A stretch of DNA of 64,000 bases from Nodosilinea nodulosa PCC 7104 (GTDB lineage Bacteria > Cyanobacteriota > Cyanobacteriia > Phormidesmidales > Phormidesmidaceae): the NCBI RefSeq assembly GCF_000309385.1, contig NZ_JH976537.1, forward strand, positions 4,265,984-4,329,983, read 5' to 3'. This document shows positions 8,638-18,537 of the stretch, one piece after another. The first letter of the stretch is position 1. Each line of letters opens with the position of its first letter. The notes beneath the pieces are model-generated. The model made no database searches. It was not told where the DNA came from and saw only the letters and a list, made by a program, of their open reading frames with translations. The position numbers were made by a program, and so were the translations under genes.

Positions 8638-9364
8638 CGGCCTGGGCCTGGGGCGGGACGGGCAGGCTGTCGTAAAGCTCCGAGAGGGTAACGACCCGGT
8701 AGCCCTGGCGATCGATCAGGTTCAGCAGCACCGGCAGCGCCTGGGCCGTTTGCACACAGCGCTCCATGGAGCCGCCGTGCATGACAAAAATTGCGCCCGG
8801 AAAAATAAAGCGAGCCAGGTACCAGGTGTTGAGGTTGGGGGTGCTGAGGGGCTTGAGCGTGTCGAAGGGAATCATCGAGGCCAGGGCCAGCAGTGACTCG
8901 TAGCCAGGGGTGAGCCGGATGTGGTCGACCATGGCCCGATTGTAGAAGCCGCGCCCGGGGCGATACCAGCGAATGGGCTGCTGGGTTAGCTCGGTGATGC
9001 GATCGTGGGCCTCCTGAAAATGGCGGGCAAACTGGGCGGGCTGCAAAACGGCGGGGGTGAGGTCGGTGGTGCCGTGGTTGGCGATTTCGTGGCCGCTGGC
9101 CAGAATGTCTTGCAGAATGGTGCTGCCTGGGTTCAGATGGTCGGTAATGATAAAGAAGGTGGCTCGCACCGGCTGCTTAGCGGTGCGGTTGTAGCGATCG
9201 AGCGCATCCAGAATGAGGCGGGTAGAGGCATCGCCGCGATCGCCCGGCGTCGGGGCATCGTCAATGGTCAGGGCCACCATCGGAGCCTGGGTGGGTGCGT
9301 AGAACAGCGCATCCGGAAACATCCGGGCGACCTGGGTGAGAATCTGCTGCTGGGGAAGAGCCAT
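8558..9364 (-). CDS. Polysaccharide deacetylase (NodB fold) with proline-rich tail
   Basis: The 268-residue protein has the NodB-type metal site: TIDDAPTP (D35/D36) and the HxxxxH pair H92/H97 in SGHEIANHGTTD, then RPGRGFYN near residue 135. Such enzymes deacetylate chitin-like or peptidoglycan sugars; no clear signal peptide is seen. The last ~30 residues are Ala/Pro-rich (AAAPPPPHPPQPPAPPSQPP) and are encoded opposite the end of the Cof-type HAD gene, an 80-bp convergent overlap. It begins 5 bp after dppC and is probably the last gene of that minus-strand operon. Confidence 0.85.
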   Translation of the reverse strand: MALPQQQILTQVARMFPDALFYAPTQAPMVALTIDDAPTPGDRGDASTRLILDALDRYNRTAKQPVRATFFIITDHLNPGSTILQDILASGHEIANHGTTDLTPAVLQPAQFARHFQEAHDRITELTQQPIRWYRPGRGFYNRAMVDHIRLTPGYESLLALASMIPFDTLKPLSTPNLNTWYLARFIFPGAIFVMHGGSMERCVQTAQALPVLLNLIDRQGYRVVTLSELYDSLPVPPQAQAATAETAAAPPPPHPPQPPAPPSQPPA

Positions 9365-9369
9365 GGGGG

Positions 9370-10281
9370 TTAGCGGCTGGTTGGATCTAGACTATCGCGC
9401 AGGCGATCGCCCAGGGTATTGATGCACAGCACCGTCATAAAAATGGCCAGACCAGGGGCCAGCACCAGATAGGGAGCGCTCTCGATGTAGTTTTGGGCGT
9501 CGTAGAGCATGCGGCCCCAGGTGGGCACATCGGGCGGAAAGCCCACCCCCAAAAAGCTCAGGGTAGACTCCGCCAGCAGGGCGTTGCCCACCCCCAGAGT
9601 AGCGGCCACAATCACCGGACCCAGAATATTCGGCAGCAGGTGGGTTTTGACGACGCCCCAGGGACTGGCCCCCAGGGCAACCGCCGCCTGGACAAAGGTG
9701 CGCTGCTTCAGGCTCAAAAAGCCCGCCCGCACCAGCCGGGCCACCGCCATCCAGCTGAGGCCGCCAATCACCAGCACCACCAGCAAAAAAATACCCCGCT
9801 CTGGCCCCAGACGGCGGCGCACCGGGTCGCCAAACAGGTAGATCACCAGCAGCACCAGGGGCAGCTGGGGCAGGGCCAAAAACAGGTCGGTAACGCGCAT
9901 CAAACCGACATCTAGCCAGCCGCCGTAGAATCCGGCTACCGCACCTACGCTAACCCCCAGGCCAATGCCCACCAGGGTGGCCGCCAGGCCCACCGCCAGG
10001 GAAATGCGGCCCCCGATCAGCAGCCGGGCCAGCTGATCTTGGCCCAGGTCGTTGGTGCCCAGAAGGTGGGCGTGGCCTGGGGGCTGCAAGGCCGCGCTAA
10101 AGTCGATGCTGCTGGGCGATACCGAATACAGGGCGGGGCCAAGGGCGATCGCCAGGATTAAAAGTCCCAGCACAACGAGGGCTGATTGGGCGGTGCGATC
10201 GCCCCACAGCCGTTCCCAAACCCGATTTTTGCTGGGACCGGGGGCGACTAGCCCCGGCGCTAATTCGACATCAGTGGCCAT
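9370..10281 (-). CDS. Peptide/nickel-type ABC transporter permease, DppC-like
   Basis: This 303-residue membrane protein is the second permease of an Opp/Dpp-type importer. It has about six transmembrane helices and the EAA-type loop ALGASPWGVVKTHLLPNIL, which docks the ATPase. Near the N-terminus it carries the DppC-family sequence HLLGTNDLGQDQLARLLIGG. ATG 10281 is chosen because it begins the normal N-terminus (MATDVELAPG) and overlaps the upstream dppB-like gene by 11 bp, implying coupling. No binding protein or ATPase for it is present in the window. Confidence 0.92.
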   Translation of the reverse strand: MATDVELAPGLVAPGPSKNRVWERLWGDRTAQSALVVLGLLILAIALGPALYSVSPSSIDFSAALQPPGHAHLLGTNDLGQDQLARLLIGGRISLAVGLAATLVGIGLGVSVGAVAGFYGGWLDVGLMRVTDLFLALPQLPLVLLVIYLFGDPVRRRLGPERGIFLLVVLVIGGLSWMAVARLVRAGFLSLKQRTFVQAAVALGASPWGVVKTHLLPNILGPVIVAATLGVGNALLAESTLSFLGVGFPPDVPTWGRMLYDAQNYIESAPYLVLAPGLAIFMTVLCINTLGDRLRDSLDPTSR

Positions 10282-11233
10282 AGCGCACCCTGGGGTCAAT
10301 AACGCCGTAGAGCAGATCGGCCACCAGGTTAAAGACCACCACCAGCACGGCGTAGATAAAGGCAATTCCCATCACCACGGGCGTGTCGCCCCGGTAGATG
10401 GCCTCAATCAGCAGCGCCCCAATGCCGGGCACCCGAAACACCTGCTCCGTCACCAGCGCCCCGGTAAAAATGGTTGGAATATCCAGCGCCACCAGAGTCA
10501 CCACCGGAATCAGCGCGTTGCGCAGCATGTGCAGCGTCACAATCCGCCAGCGGCCCAGCCCCTTGGCCCGCGCCGTTGTCACATAGTTCTGCGGAATTTC
10601 TTCCAGCATCGCCGCCCGCACAAACCGCAGCAGCACCGCCGTCTGAAACAGCACCAGGGTCGCGATCGGCATAATCGACTGCCGCAGCCACTGGCCCAGA
10701 CTGGCCAAATCGCTTACCACCAGCGTGTTGTCGTAGATAAAGGGCAGCCAGCCCAGCCGCACGCTCAGCACAATAATCAGCACCAGCCCGGTAAAAAAAG
10801 GCGGCGTCGAAAAGCCCATAAACGCCAGCGTGGTAATCGCCCGGTCAACCCAGGTGTTGTGCCGCAGGGCCGCCGCAATTCCCAACGGCAGGGCCAGGCC
10901 CACGCTCAGCAGGTAGGCCATGCCAATCACGCAAAGGGTGACGGGCAGCCGCTGGGCAATCAAATCTGCGACGGGCAGGCGGCTGGTAAACGAGTAGCCC
11001 AGGTTGCCGCTAAACAGCGCGATCGTCCACTTCAGATAGCGCAGGGCAATGGGCTGGTCGAGGCCGAGCGATCGCCGGATATTCTCCCGCACCTCTGGCG
11101 TAATCGCCGGATTCGTCGCCAGATCGCCCAGGGGGTTGCTGGGCGACAGCGCCAGGATAACGAAAATTATCGCGCTAATCGCCAGCAGGGTGGGAACCGC
11201 AATCAGCAAGCGCTTGAGCAAATAGCCGAGCAT
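10271..11233 (-). CDS. Peptide/nickel-type ABC transporter permease, DppB-like
   Basis: This 320-residue protein is the first permease of an Opp/Dpp importer. The N-terminus MLGYLLKRLLIAVPTLLAIS is the classic DppB start, and ARAKGLGRWRIVTLHMLRNAL is the ATPase-docking loop. The C-terminus ends VIDPRVRYGH, where family members read DPRIRY. It is cotranscribed with the dppC-like gene (11-bp overlap). The solute may be an oligopeptide, a metal chelate or a glycoconjugate; the deacetylase next door hints at envelope-sugar turnover, which is inference. Confidence 0.92.
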   Translation of the reverse strand: MLGYLLKRLLIAVPTLLAISAIIFVILALSPSNPLGDLATNPAITPEVRENIRRSLGLDQPIALRYLKWTIALFSGNLGYSFTSRLPVADLIAQRLPVTLCVIGMAYLLSVGLALPLGIAAALRHNTWVDRAITTLAFMGFSTPPFFTGLVLIIVLSVRLGWLPFIYDNTLVVSDLASLGQWLRQSIMPIATLVLFQTAVLLRFVRAAMLEEIPQNYVTTARAKGLGRWRIVTLHMLRNALIPVVTLVALDIPTIFTGALVTEQVFRVPGIGALLIEAIYRGDTPVVMGIAFIYAVLVVVFNLVADLLYGVIDPRVRYGH

Positions 11234-11284
11234 GGCAGTAAAGGTAGGGCAGAGAAATAGTTGCGGGAAACCGTTGCCGCAGAT

Positions 11285-12673
11285 TTATTTTGAAACCGCC
11301 TCAGATTCTAGGACAGGTTGAAGCGTCGCTGGCACCGTTGGGGCAGCGGCCATCTCTTCCACCCGCAAGGTCAGGGGTACCGCAATCAAAAAGCAAACTC
11401 CGCCCAGCACCACCGCTAGCAGTCGATTGTTGTCGAGCAGATTGGCCATGACCCAGCCCAGGCCCAGCGAGACGATGATCTCGGGCAGCACAATGAACAT
11501 ATTAAAAATGCCCATATAGATGCCCCCTTTGCGGGCCGGCAGCGCCCCCGCCAGCATGGCGTAGGGCAGCGACAAAATACTGGACCAGGCCACCCCCAAG
11601 CCAACCATGGGCAGCAGCGCCCAGCCCGGCGACGGCACAAACCAGAGCGAAATTAACCCCACCCCGCCGCAGGTGAGGCACAGCGCATGGGTCATTGGGC
11701 GACCCGCCGCCGCCGCCAGACGGGGCAGCAGAAACGAGGTGCCAAAGCAAACCGCGTTGTAAGCCGCCATGCAGAGGCCCGCCCACTCAATCCCCTGGCT
11801 GTAGAGCACCGATGACTCCTCCCTGGCCCCGAACAGGTTGTGAGCGATCGCCGGAGGAAAGTACAAAAACACGCAGTACATGCCCAGCCAGCTAAACGCC
11901 TGCACCCAGGCCAGCTGGCGCATGGTGGCAGGCATTTGCCGAAAAGCCGTAAAAATTTCTCGGGCCGTAGCGCCGATGCCCAAACGCCTTTCCTGCTGCT
12001 CTCGAAACGCCTCCATGTCGCGGGGGGGGCGCTCTTCGGTCGTGCACACGGTCCACATCACGGTGCCCAGAAAAAAAGCAGCGCCGATATAAAAGGAAAG
12101 CTTGACCACCAAAGGCACGCCATTGGTGGCAGCGTCCTGGAGACCAAATACATGGGCCAGTAGCCAGGGCATGGCGGAGGCCAGCACCGCCCCCAGGCCA
12201 ATGAATAAGCTCTGCATAGAAAACCCTTTGGTGCGCTGCCTGGGCGGCAGCAGATCGCTGACAAAGGCCCGAAAAGGCTCCATGCTGACATTGGCTGCCG
12301 TATCCAAAATCCAGAGTAGGCCGACCGCTGTCCACAGGTTGCCAGCATTGGGCATCCACAGCAGCGCCACAGAACCAAAGATGGCTCCCACTAGAAAGTA
12401 GGGGCGGCGGCGACCCAGCCGCCCCCAGGTGTTATCGCTGAGGTTGCCAATAATGGGTTGTACGATCAGCCCGGTGAGCGGAGCCGCCAGCCACAGAATA
12501 GGAATTTGATCCGCATCGGCCCCTAGGCGCTCGAAAATGGCGCTGGTATTGGCCATCTGCAACCCCCAGCCAAACTGAATGCCAAAGAAGCCAATACTCA
12601 TGTTCCAGAGCTGCCAAAAGGTCAACTCTGGCTTTACCTGCGGTGAAGTCAAACGATTTCTCCAAATTACCAT
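11285..12673 (-). CDS. MFS transporter, GPH/SLC45-like sugar carrier
   Basis: The 462-residue protein has twelve hydrophobic segments. The loop [19 protein letters not shown] between helices 2 and 3 is the major-facilitator signature. The N-terminal [28 protein letters not shown]-type segment is typical of the glycoside/SLC45 group that carries sucrose or maltose with H+ or Na+. The substrate is not determined. The stop lies 51 bp before the dppB-like start, so it may head that transport operon. The start ATG 12673 is the first in frame. Confidence 0.85.
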   Translation of the reverse strand: MVIWRNRLTSPQVKPELTFWQLWNMSIGFFGIQFGWGLQMANTSAIFERLGADADQIPILWLAAPLTGLIVQPIIGNLSDNTWGRLGRRRPYFLVGAIFGSVALLWMPNAGNLWTAVGLLWILDTAANVSMEPFRAFVSDLLPPRQRTKGFSMQSLFIGLGAVLASAMPWLLAHVFGLQDAATNGVPLVVKLSFYIGAAFFLGTVMWTVCTTEERPPRDMEAFREQQERRLGIGATAREIFTAFRQMPATMRQLAWVQAFSWLGMYCVFLYFPPAIAHNLFGAREESSVLYSQGIEWAGLCMAAYNAVCFGTSFLLPRLAAAAGRPMTHALCLTCGGVGLISLWFVPSPGWALLPMVGLGVAWSSILSLPYAMLAGALPARKGGIYMGIFNMFIVLPEIIVSLGLGWVMANLLDNNRLLAVVLGGVCFLIAVPLTLRVEEMAAAPTVPATLQPVLESEAVSK

Positions 12674-13082
12674 CGGGGGGCAACAGCGGTTAGCAATCTA
12701 GGCGCTGGCGACTTCGCTGGTGGGCAAATCTTTGCCACAGCTGGCAGGTCTTCAACTCTTGCTGGGGGCTTGCGACGTCCCACTGTGGTGCAAGGGCGGG
12801 TTTTCTGCCCTCGATATGGCTCAAGATGCCGCACCGCCTTAGGCAGGCGCTGCTAAATAGACCACAGAAGTTTCCTAGGCAAACTTGGGAGGCAGCTTTT
12901 AGGGCGTCTGTGCACCAGCTAAAATCTGCAACCCAAACGCTTTAAACGCTAGCGCGTTTAGCTAGATGGCCGTTCCGTCACGATACAAATCGTACCGCCA
13001 TCTTCCATTGTGGTGACTTTTGGGTTGCAGCACATGGCCCTGAAGATAGATTGATCCCCTGGTGGATATCGGTTGCTGGCCT
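12674..13082. other. Intergenic region with nested inverted repeats
   Basis: This 409-bp gap lies between hisG and the MFS gene. The outer arms CTGCAACCCAAA (12926-12937) and TTTGGGTTGCAG (13019-13030) are perfect 12-bp inverted repeats. Inside them GATGGC pairs with GCCATC, and ACGAT-ACAA-ATCGT forms a small hairpin; AAACGCTAGCGCGTTT is nearly palindromic. The whole 105-bp unit could fold into one branched structure, as in a transposon-end remnant or a structured RNA. The rest of the gap shows nothing I recognise. Confidence 0.6.
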
Positions 13083-13730
13083 CTACCGGGCAGCGGCCAC
13101 TGCTCCGTCCCGCAGGCGATCGATCAGCTCCTTCAGGCCGTAGGGGTTAACCCGGTAGCTCAGCGGGTGAGCGATCAGGCGGGCGGTGCTGTGGTACAGC
13201 ACTTCGAGTTCTGTCAGGTTGTTTTCCTTCAGGGTTTTGCCGGTGGAAACCAGGTCTACGATCGCCTCCGACATGCCCGTAATCGGCCCTAGCTCCACCG
13301 AGCCGTAGAGGGGCACAATCTCCACCGGCAGATCCAGGCTTTGGAAATAGTCGCGGGCGCAGCTGACGTACTTAGAGGCCACCCGGCTGTGGGCGGGCAG
13401 ATCGAGCGCCGAGCGGTAGGGGCTGCTGGTTTTGACCGCCACCGAGAGGCGACAGCCGCCAAACCCCAGATCGGCCAGGTGGGCCACCGCAGGCTTTTTC
13501 TCGCGCAGCACATCGTAGCCCACCATGCCTAACTGCGCCTGACCATATTCCACGTACACCGGTACATCCTGGGCGCGCACCAGCAGCCCCCTAGCTCGAC
13601 CCGTGGGATCTGTGATTTGCAGCTGCCGATTGGCGCTATCTAGAAATAGGCTGAAGTCGAGGCCCACGGCTTTGAGTAACGCAATGCTGTCGTTGAGCAT
13701 GCCGCCTTTGGGCAGCGCGATGGTAAGCAT
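13083..13730 (-). CDS. hisG: ATP phosphoribosyltransferase, short form
   Basis: HisG catalyses the first step of histidine synthesis, ATP plus PRPP to phosphoribosyl-ATP. The 215-residue protein is the short form (HisG_S), which needs the HisZ regulatory subunit, absent from the window. It opens [20 protein letters not shown], includes the [20 protein letters not shown] segment, and has [18 protein letters not shown] as the PRPP loop. It follows dapL by 9 bp on the same strand, so the two amino-acid genes are likely cotranscribed. Confidence 0.94.
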   Translation of the reverse strand: MLTIALPKGGMLNDSIALLKAVGLDFSLFLDSANRQLQITDPTGRARGLLVRAQDVPVYVEYGQAQLGMVGYDVLREKKPAVAHLADLGFGGCRLSVAVKTSSPYRSALDLPAHSRVASKYVSCARDYFQSLDLPVEIVPLYGSVELGPITGMSEAIVDLVSTGKTLKENNLTELEVLYHSTARLIAHPLSYRVNPYGLKELIDRLRDGAVAAAR

Positions 13731-13739
13731 GGCGGTCTC

Positions 13740-14975
13740 CTACACCCGAAACTTTTCGGTGACGCGGCGCATGGCCTCGTTGACGTTATCGCGGCTGTTG
13801 AAGGCCGAAATGCGAAAGTAGCCTTCGCCTGCGGCCCCAAAGCCCGAGCCGGGGGTACCGACCACGTGGCAGCTGTGCAGCAGCTTGTCAAAAAAGTCCC
13901 AGCTAGACAGGTCGTTGGGGGTTTTGACCCACACGTAGGGGGCGTTGACGCCGCCGTAGACGGCGATGCCCGCGCTGGTGAGCTGCTCGCGAATAATCCT
14001 GGCGTTCTCCATATAAAAGTCGATCAGCGCTTTGGTTTGGGCCTGGCCTTCGGGAGAATACACGGCCTCGGCCCCGCGCTGGACGATGTAGGAGACGCCG
14101 TTGAACTTGGTGGACTGGCGCCGGTTCCACAGGCTGTGGAGGGCTACGTCGCTGCCGTCGGCGGCTTTGCCCATCAGGGTTTTGGGGACGACGGTGAGGG
14201 CGCAGCGGGTGCCGGTAAAGCCTGCGTTCTTAGAAAAGGAGCGAAATTCGATCGCGCAGTCCCGCGCTCCCTCAATTTCATAAATAGAGTGGGGAATGGC
14301 CGGGTCGGTGATGAAGGCCTCGTAGGCGGCATCGAACAAAATGATCGAGCCGTGGGCGCGGGCGTAGTGGACCCAGGCCTGCAGGTGCTCTTTGCTGGCC
14401 ACTGCCCCGGTGGGGTTGTTGGGAAAGCAGAGGTAGATGAGGTCTACTTTTTCGCTGGGAATGCTGGCGGTAAAGGCGTTCTCGGCGCTGATCGGCAGGT
14501 AGGTGAGGCCGCCGTACTCGCCGTTTTCGTTAGCGGGGCCGGTGTGGCCTGCCATTACGTTGGTGTCAACGTAGACGGGGTAGACCGGGTCGGTGACGGC
14601 GATGGAGTTGTTGCTGCCGAAGATATCGAGAATGTTGCCGCAGTCGCACTTGGAGCCGTCGGAGATGAAGATCTCGCTGGCGTCGATGTCGCAGCCCCGG
14701 CTTTGAAAGTCGTGCTGGGCCACTTTTTCGCGCAGCCACAGGTAGCCCTGCTCGGGACCGTAGCCTTTGAAACTATCGCGATCGCCCATGTCCTCCACCG
14801 CTCTCACCATGGCGGTGCGGCAGGCCTCGGGCAGCGGCTCGGTCACATCGCCAATGCCCAGCTTGATAATCGGCGCGTCGGGGTTGGCCTCGGCAAAAGC
14901 CGCGACCCGGCGGCCAATTTCAGGGAACAGGTAGCCCGCTTTGAGCTTGAGATAGTTGTCGTTGATGGTGGCCAT
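13740..14975 (-). CDS. dapL: LL-diaminopimelate aminotransferase
   Basis: DapL converts tetrahydrodipicolinate directly to LL-diaminopimelate, the lysine and peptidoglycan route used by cyanobacteria and plants. The 411-residue fold-type I aminotransferase has the PLP lysine K249 in [13 protein letters not shown], the N-terminal [15 protein letters not shown] and the [11 protein letters not shown] motif. Length and motifs fit DapL rather than generic aspartate aminotransferase. The start ATG 14975 gives [17 protein letters not shown], the family start. It lies upstream of hisG and is divergent from purC. Confidence 0.95.
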   Translation of the reverse strand: MATINDNYLKLKAGYLFPEIGRRVAAFAEANPDAPIIKLGIGDVTEPLPEACRTAMVRAVEDMGDRDSFKGYGPEQGYLWLREKVAQHDFQSRGCDIDASEIFISDGSKCDCGNILDIFGSNNSIAVTDPVYPVYVDTNVMAGHTGPANENGEYGGLTYLPISAENAFTASIPSEKVDLIYLCFPNNPTGAVASKEHLQAWVHYARAHGSIILFDAAYEAFITDPAIPHSIYEIEGARDCAIEFRSFSKNAGFTGTRCALTVVPKTLMGKAADGSDVALHSLWNRRQSTKFNGVSYIVQRGAEAVYSPEGQAQTKALIDFYMENARIIREQLTSAGIAVYGGVNAPYVWVKTPNDLSSWDFFDKLLHSCHVVGTPGSGFGAAGEGYFRISAFNSRDNVNEAMRRVTEKFRV

Positions 14976-15131
14976 GGGGCGTTGCGCGATGGTTACGGTT
15001 ACTTAATTAGGGTACAGCGCGACGGGGAACCATTGGGTGCTCTGGGGCGCAAAGCGACCATCCCCAATGCCCCCATCCACAACGTAGCTGGGGGCGCTAG
15101 TATGGGATGTCCACGCTACCGCCCCAGAACT

Positions 15132-15890
15132 ATGGCTGCTGACCCCTCCAGCGAAACCCCTTCCGGCGAAAAACTCTACGAAGGCAAGGCCAAAATCATC
15201 TACGCCACCGACGACCCGGCGGTGCTGCTCACCTACTTTAAAGACGATGCCACCGCCTTTAACGCCCAAAAGCGCGGCCAAATTGTCGGCAAGGGGCAGA
15301 TCAACTGCGCCATTTCGACCCATTTGTTTCAGCGGCTTGGGGCGGCGGGCGTGGCCACCCACTGGCTTGAGACCACGGGCGATCGCACCATGCTGGTCAA
15401 AGCCCTCCAGATCATCCCCCTCGAAGTGGTGGTGCGCAACCTGACGGCGGGCAGTCTTTGCAAGCAGACGGGGCTGCCCCTGGGCCAGCGCCTGGAGCCA
15501 TCGCTGGTGGAGTTCTACTACAAAAACGACGACCTGGGCGACCCGCTGCTGACGGGCGATCGCATCCGCGCCATGGGTCTGGCCAGCGAGGAACAGATCG
15601 GCACCCTGCGCCGTCTTGCCCTCAACATCAACCAGCTGCTGACGGACTTCTTTATGGACTGCGGTATTACCCTGGTCGATTTCAAGCTGGAGTTTGGCCT
15701 CGACGCCCAGCACCAGATTCTCCTGGGCGATGAGATCAGCCCCGACACCTGCCGCCTGTGGGATCAGTCCACCGACGACGAAGCTCAGCGGGTGATGGAT
15801 AAAGATCGCTTTCGGCAAGATCTGGGCCAGGTCGAAGCGGCCTACCAGCGTGTGCTAGAGCGCGTGCTGGCACAATCGCCCAAGAATTAG
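15132..15890 (+). CDS. purC: SAICAR synthetase
   Basis: PurC joins CAIR and aspartate in purine synthesis. The 252-residue protein shows KLYEGKAKIIYATDDP at the N-terminus, the AFNAQKRGQIVGKGQINCAI ATP loop, and the signature LVDFKLEFG followed by LGDEISPDTCRLWD. The frame is open across the antisense of dapL, but homology fixes the start near ATG 15132; an in-frame ATG at 15102 is possible. Adjacency to the Omp85 gene is a conserved cyanobacterial arrangement. Confidence 0.96.
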   Translation: MAADPSSETPSGEKLYEGKAKIIYATDDPAVLLTYFKDDATAFNAQKRGQIVGKGQINCAISTHLFQRLGAAGVATHWLETTGDRTMLVKALQIIPLEVVVRNLTAGSLCKQTGLPLGQRLEPSLVEFYYKNDDLGDPLLTGDRIRAMGLASEEQIGTLRRLALNINQLLTDFFMDCGITLVDFKLEFGLDAQHQILLGDEISPDTCRLWDQSTDDEAQRVMDKDRFRQDLGQVEAAYQRVLERVLAQSPKN

Positions 15891-15939
15891 CGCCATCAAT
15901 GCGGTAGAATTTGTCCGATTGCGGGGGCATCGGCCCGCC

Positions 15940-15958
15940 CCAGGGCTATTTTCCCTGG
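15940..15958 (+). terminator. Weak hairpin after purC
   Basis: CCAGGG (15940-15945) pairs with CCCTGG (15953-15958) around a CTATTTT loop and is followed by CTTTAAG. A second small stem, GCCC/GGGC, follows. It may attenuate read-through from purC into the Omp85 gene. Confidence 0.35.
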
Positions 15959-16020
15959 CTTTAAGCCCGGGAGATGGGCCTTTCATTGGTGTGTGGACGT
16001 GTTTAGCAGGTATGTTTTAG

Positions 16021-18537
16021 ATGCGGGTATCTCCTAAATTTTTAGCGGTTTTGGCCACCTCCGGGCTGATTGGGCTAGTGGCAGCCCCTGCCCAGGCCAA
16101 CCCAGTGACGCCGGTAAAGCCTTCCTCTGATTCCGGTTCAGTGCAGGCAGGCAGTTCCGATTACAACCTCAACGCCGCATCGCTAGTCGCGTCAGATTCA
16201 TCCGATTTATCTAATCCCACTGGCGCCAGTGAGACCGGCGTCAGTGAGACAGTGACGAGTCCCGCCGCTGGATCTACCACCCTCGACTTTGGGGAAATCC
16301 AGCCCGAGCCAGACTCCAGCGCTGTGACTGAAAACCTCCAGGGCGCGATCGACGGCTACCGATCCGTTGTCTCTACCGAAGAAGAGACACCAACCACTCC
16401 AGAGACAACGGCGGCATCCCCGGCAGCAGGGACAGCATCGTTAGAGGTAGGGACGGCATCTCCAGAGGGAACGATCCCATCTCTAGAGGCAAAGCCTGCG
16501 TCGTCAACCGCCCTCTGGCCAGCCCTTAGCCCAGCGGCCCAGCCCGCCCAGAGCATTCAGCTCAGTCAGACCCCCAGCACCCAGCGCGAAATCACCCCCG
16601 AAGAGGCCCAGCGCATTCTTGACGGGGCGGTACAGCGCCGCCAGCAGCAGGCTAACCCCAACCAGCAGGAGCAGGCCAGCCCTGAGACCCCCGGTGAGGC
16701 AGCCCCCTCAGATGCGGCCCCAGACGGTTCGGCTGGGGAAAGCACCGAGACTCCAGCGCCGGAAGAACCCCGGGTGCTGGTGGCCGAAGTTCGGGTCGAG
16801 GCCAGCAATGGCGACCTCGACCCCACTCTCGAAAACCTGGTCTACAGCTCTATCGATACCCAGGCCGGGCGCACGACCACCCGCACTCAGCTGCAGCAAG
16901 ACATCAACAGCATTTTTGCCACGGGCTATTTTGCCGATGTTGATGCCCGCCCTGAGGACACTGATCTGGGGGTGCGGGTGACGTTTGTGGTGCAGCCCAA
17001 CCCGGTGCTGACCGATGTCCAGGTGCAGGGCAATGATGTTCTGCCTCAAACCGTAGTCGACAATATCTTCGCCGATCAAAAAGGCAAAATCATCAACCTG
17101 ATTGATTTTCAAGACGGCATCCTACAGCTGAACCAGTGGTATCAGGATCAGGGCTACGTGCTGGCGCAGGTGGTAGCAGCGCCCCAGGTATCTCCCGATG
17201 GGGTGGTCACGCTGGAGGTGGCTGAAGGGGTCATTGAAAGCATCGAGGTGCGCTACACCAATGACCTCGGCCAGACCGTTGACGATGACGGCAACCCGGT
17301 CCGGGGGCACACTCGGCCTTTTATCATCACCCGCGAGTTTGAAACCGAGCCCGGTGAGGTGTTTCAGCAGGCTCGCATTGAGCAGGACTTTCAGCGAGTG
17401 TTTGGGCTGGGAATTTTTGACGATGTGGTGCCGGGGTTAGAGCCCGCCGAAGATGACCCCCGCAAAGTGAAATTGATTGTCAACGTAACTGAGCGCAACA
17501 CTGGCTCGGTTGCGGCGGGCTTGGGCTTCAACTTTACCGGCGACCTGTTTGGTACGGTCAGCTACCGCCAGGACAACTTTGGCGGCAACAACCAGAAGTT
17601 AAGCGCCGAGGCGCAGCTCAGCACCCGAGACATTCTCTTCGACATATCGTTCACCGACCCCTGGATTGCGGGCGATCCCTTCCGCACCTCCTATACCGCC
17701 AATCTCTTTGCCCGTTCGGCCAACAACCTCAACTTTGACGGTGGCCCCAACCCCATCAACCTCTCCAACGGCGATCGGGTGCGTATTCGCCGCCTGGGCA
17801 CCGGCATTACCTTTAGCCGCCCGCTCAACAACGGTTGGGTAGTGTCCGTGGGTACGTTGATTCAAAACGTGTCGGCCCGGGATGGCGGCGGGCGGGTCAA
17901 CTCTACCGATGCGGCTGGTAATCCGCTCACCGCCAGCAGCGGCGGGGTGGATGATCTCTGGACCTTCCCCATTACCGCTACCCTCGATCGCCGCAACGAC
18001 GCCTTTAACCCCACCAGCGGCAGTATTCTGCGCCTCAACACCGAGCAGTCGGTGCCCCTGGGACGGGGCAGCATCTTTATGAACCGGCTGCGGGGCAGCT
18101 ACAGCTACTACATTCCCCTCAGCCTGCTGCATTTCTCCGACGGCCCTCAGACTCTGGCTTTCAATGCCCAAGTCGGCACGATTGTCGGCGATGTGCCCCC
18201 CTACGAAGCCTTCTCCCTGGGGGGCACCAACTCCATTCGCGGCTACGACGAAGGGGAGGTCGGCAGCGGACGCAGCTACGCCCAGTTCACCGCCGAGTAC
18301 CGATTTCCGCTGTTTTCCTTCCTGGGTGGGGCGCTGTTTTTGGATATGGGTACCGACCTGGGCAGCGGCAATGCTGTGCCAGGGGCACCGGGGCCTTCCC
18401 GAGGCAAACCCGGCAGCGGCGTTGGCTACGGGCTGGGCGTGCGGGTGTCTACCCCACTGGGCCCCCTGCGGATTGACTACGGCTTGAGCAGTGACGGTCA
18501 GGGGCGTATTCACTTCGGTTTTGGAGAGCGTTTCTAA
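16021..18537 (+). CDS. Omp85/BamA outer-membrane assembly protein
   Basis: This 838-residue protein inserts beta-barrel proteins into the outer membrane and is the relative of chloroplast Toc75/Oep80. A signal peptide (residues 1-26, cut after APAQA) is followed by about 220 residues of low-complexity Ser/Thr/Pro/Glu-rich linker. Roughly three POTRA domains lie at about 250-490, starting [13 protein letters not shown]. The C-terminal barrel (Bac_surface_Ag, PF01103) has the conserved VRGY-like box [12 protein letters not shown] and ends in Phe838. The gene heads an envelope operon with lpxC, fabZ, lpxA and lpxB. ATG 16021 is the start. Confidence 0.95.
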   Translation: MRVSPKFLAVLATSGLIGLVAAPAQANPVTPVKPSSDSGSVQAGSSDYNLNAASLVASDSSDLSNPTGASETGVSETVTSPAAGSTTLDFGEIQPEPDSSAVTENLQGAIDGYRSVVSTEEETPTTPETTAASPAAGTASLEVGTASPEGTIPSLEAKPASSTALWPALSPAAQPAQSIQLSQTPSTQREITPEEAQRILDGAVQRRQQQANPNQQEQASPETPGEAAPSDAAPDGSAGESTETPAPEEPRVLVAEVRVEASNGDLDPTLENLVYSSIDTQAGRTTTRTQLQQDINSIFATGYFADVDARPEDTDLGVRVTFVVQPNPVLTDVQVQGNDVLPQTVVDNIFADQKGKIINLIDFQDGILQLNQWYQDQGYVLAQVVAAPQVSPDGVVTLEVAEGVIESIEVRYTNDLGQTVDDDGNPVRGHTRPFIITREFETEPGEVFQQARIEQDFQRVFGLGIFDDVVPGLEPAEDDPRKVKLIVNVTERNTGSVAAGLGFNFTGDLFGTVSYRQDNFGGNNQKLSAEAQLSTRDILFDISFTDPWIAGDPFRTSYTANLFARSANNLNFDGGPNPINLSNGDRVRIRRLGTGITFSRPLNNGWVVSVGTLIQNVSARDGGGRVNSTDAAGNPLTASSGGVDDLWTFPITATLDRRNDAFNPTSGSILRLNTEQSVPLGRGSIFMNRLRGSYSYYIPLSLLHFSDGPQTLAFNAQVGTIVGDVPPYEAFSLGGTNSIRGYDEGEVGSGRSYAQFTAEYRFPLFSFLGGALFLDMGTDLGSGNAVPGAPGPSRGKPGSGVGYGLGVRVSTPLGPLRIDYGLSSDGQGRIHFGFGERF

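Noticed and set aside
10052-11260. 402-codon open frame antisense to the dppBC-like genes
   Set aside because: Gln/His/Arg-rich shadow of well-supported permease genes; no domain features.
13866-15131. Long plus-strand open frame in front of purC
   Set aside because: It is antisense to dapL. High GC leaves this frame open; the real purC starts at 15132.
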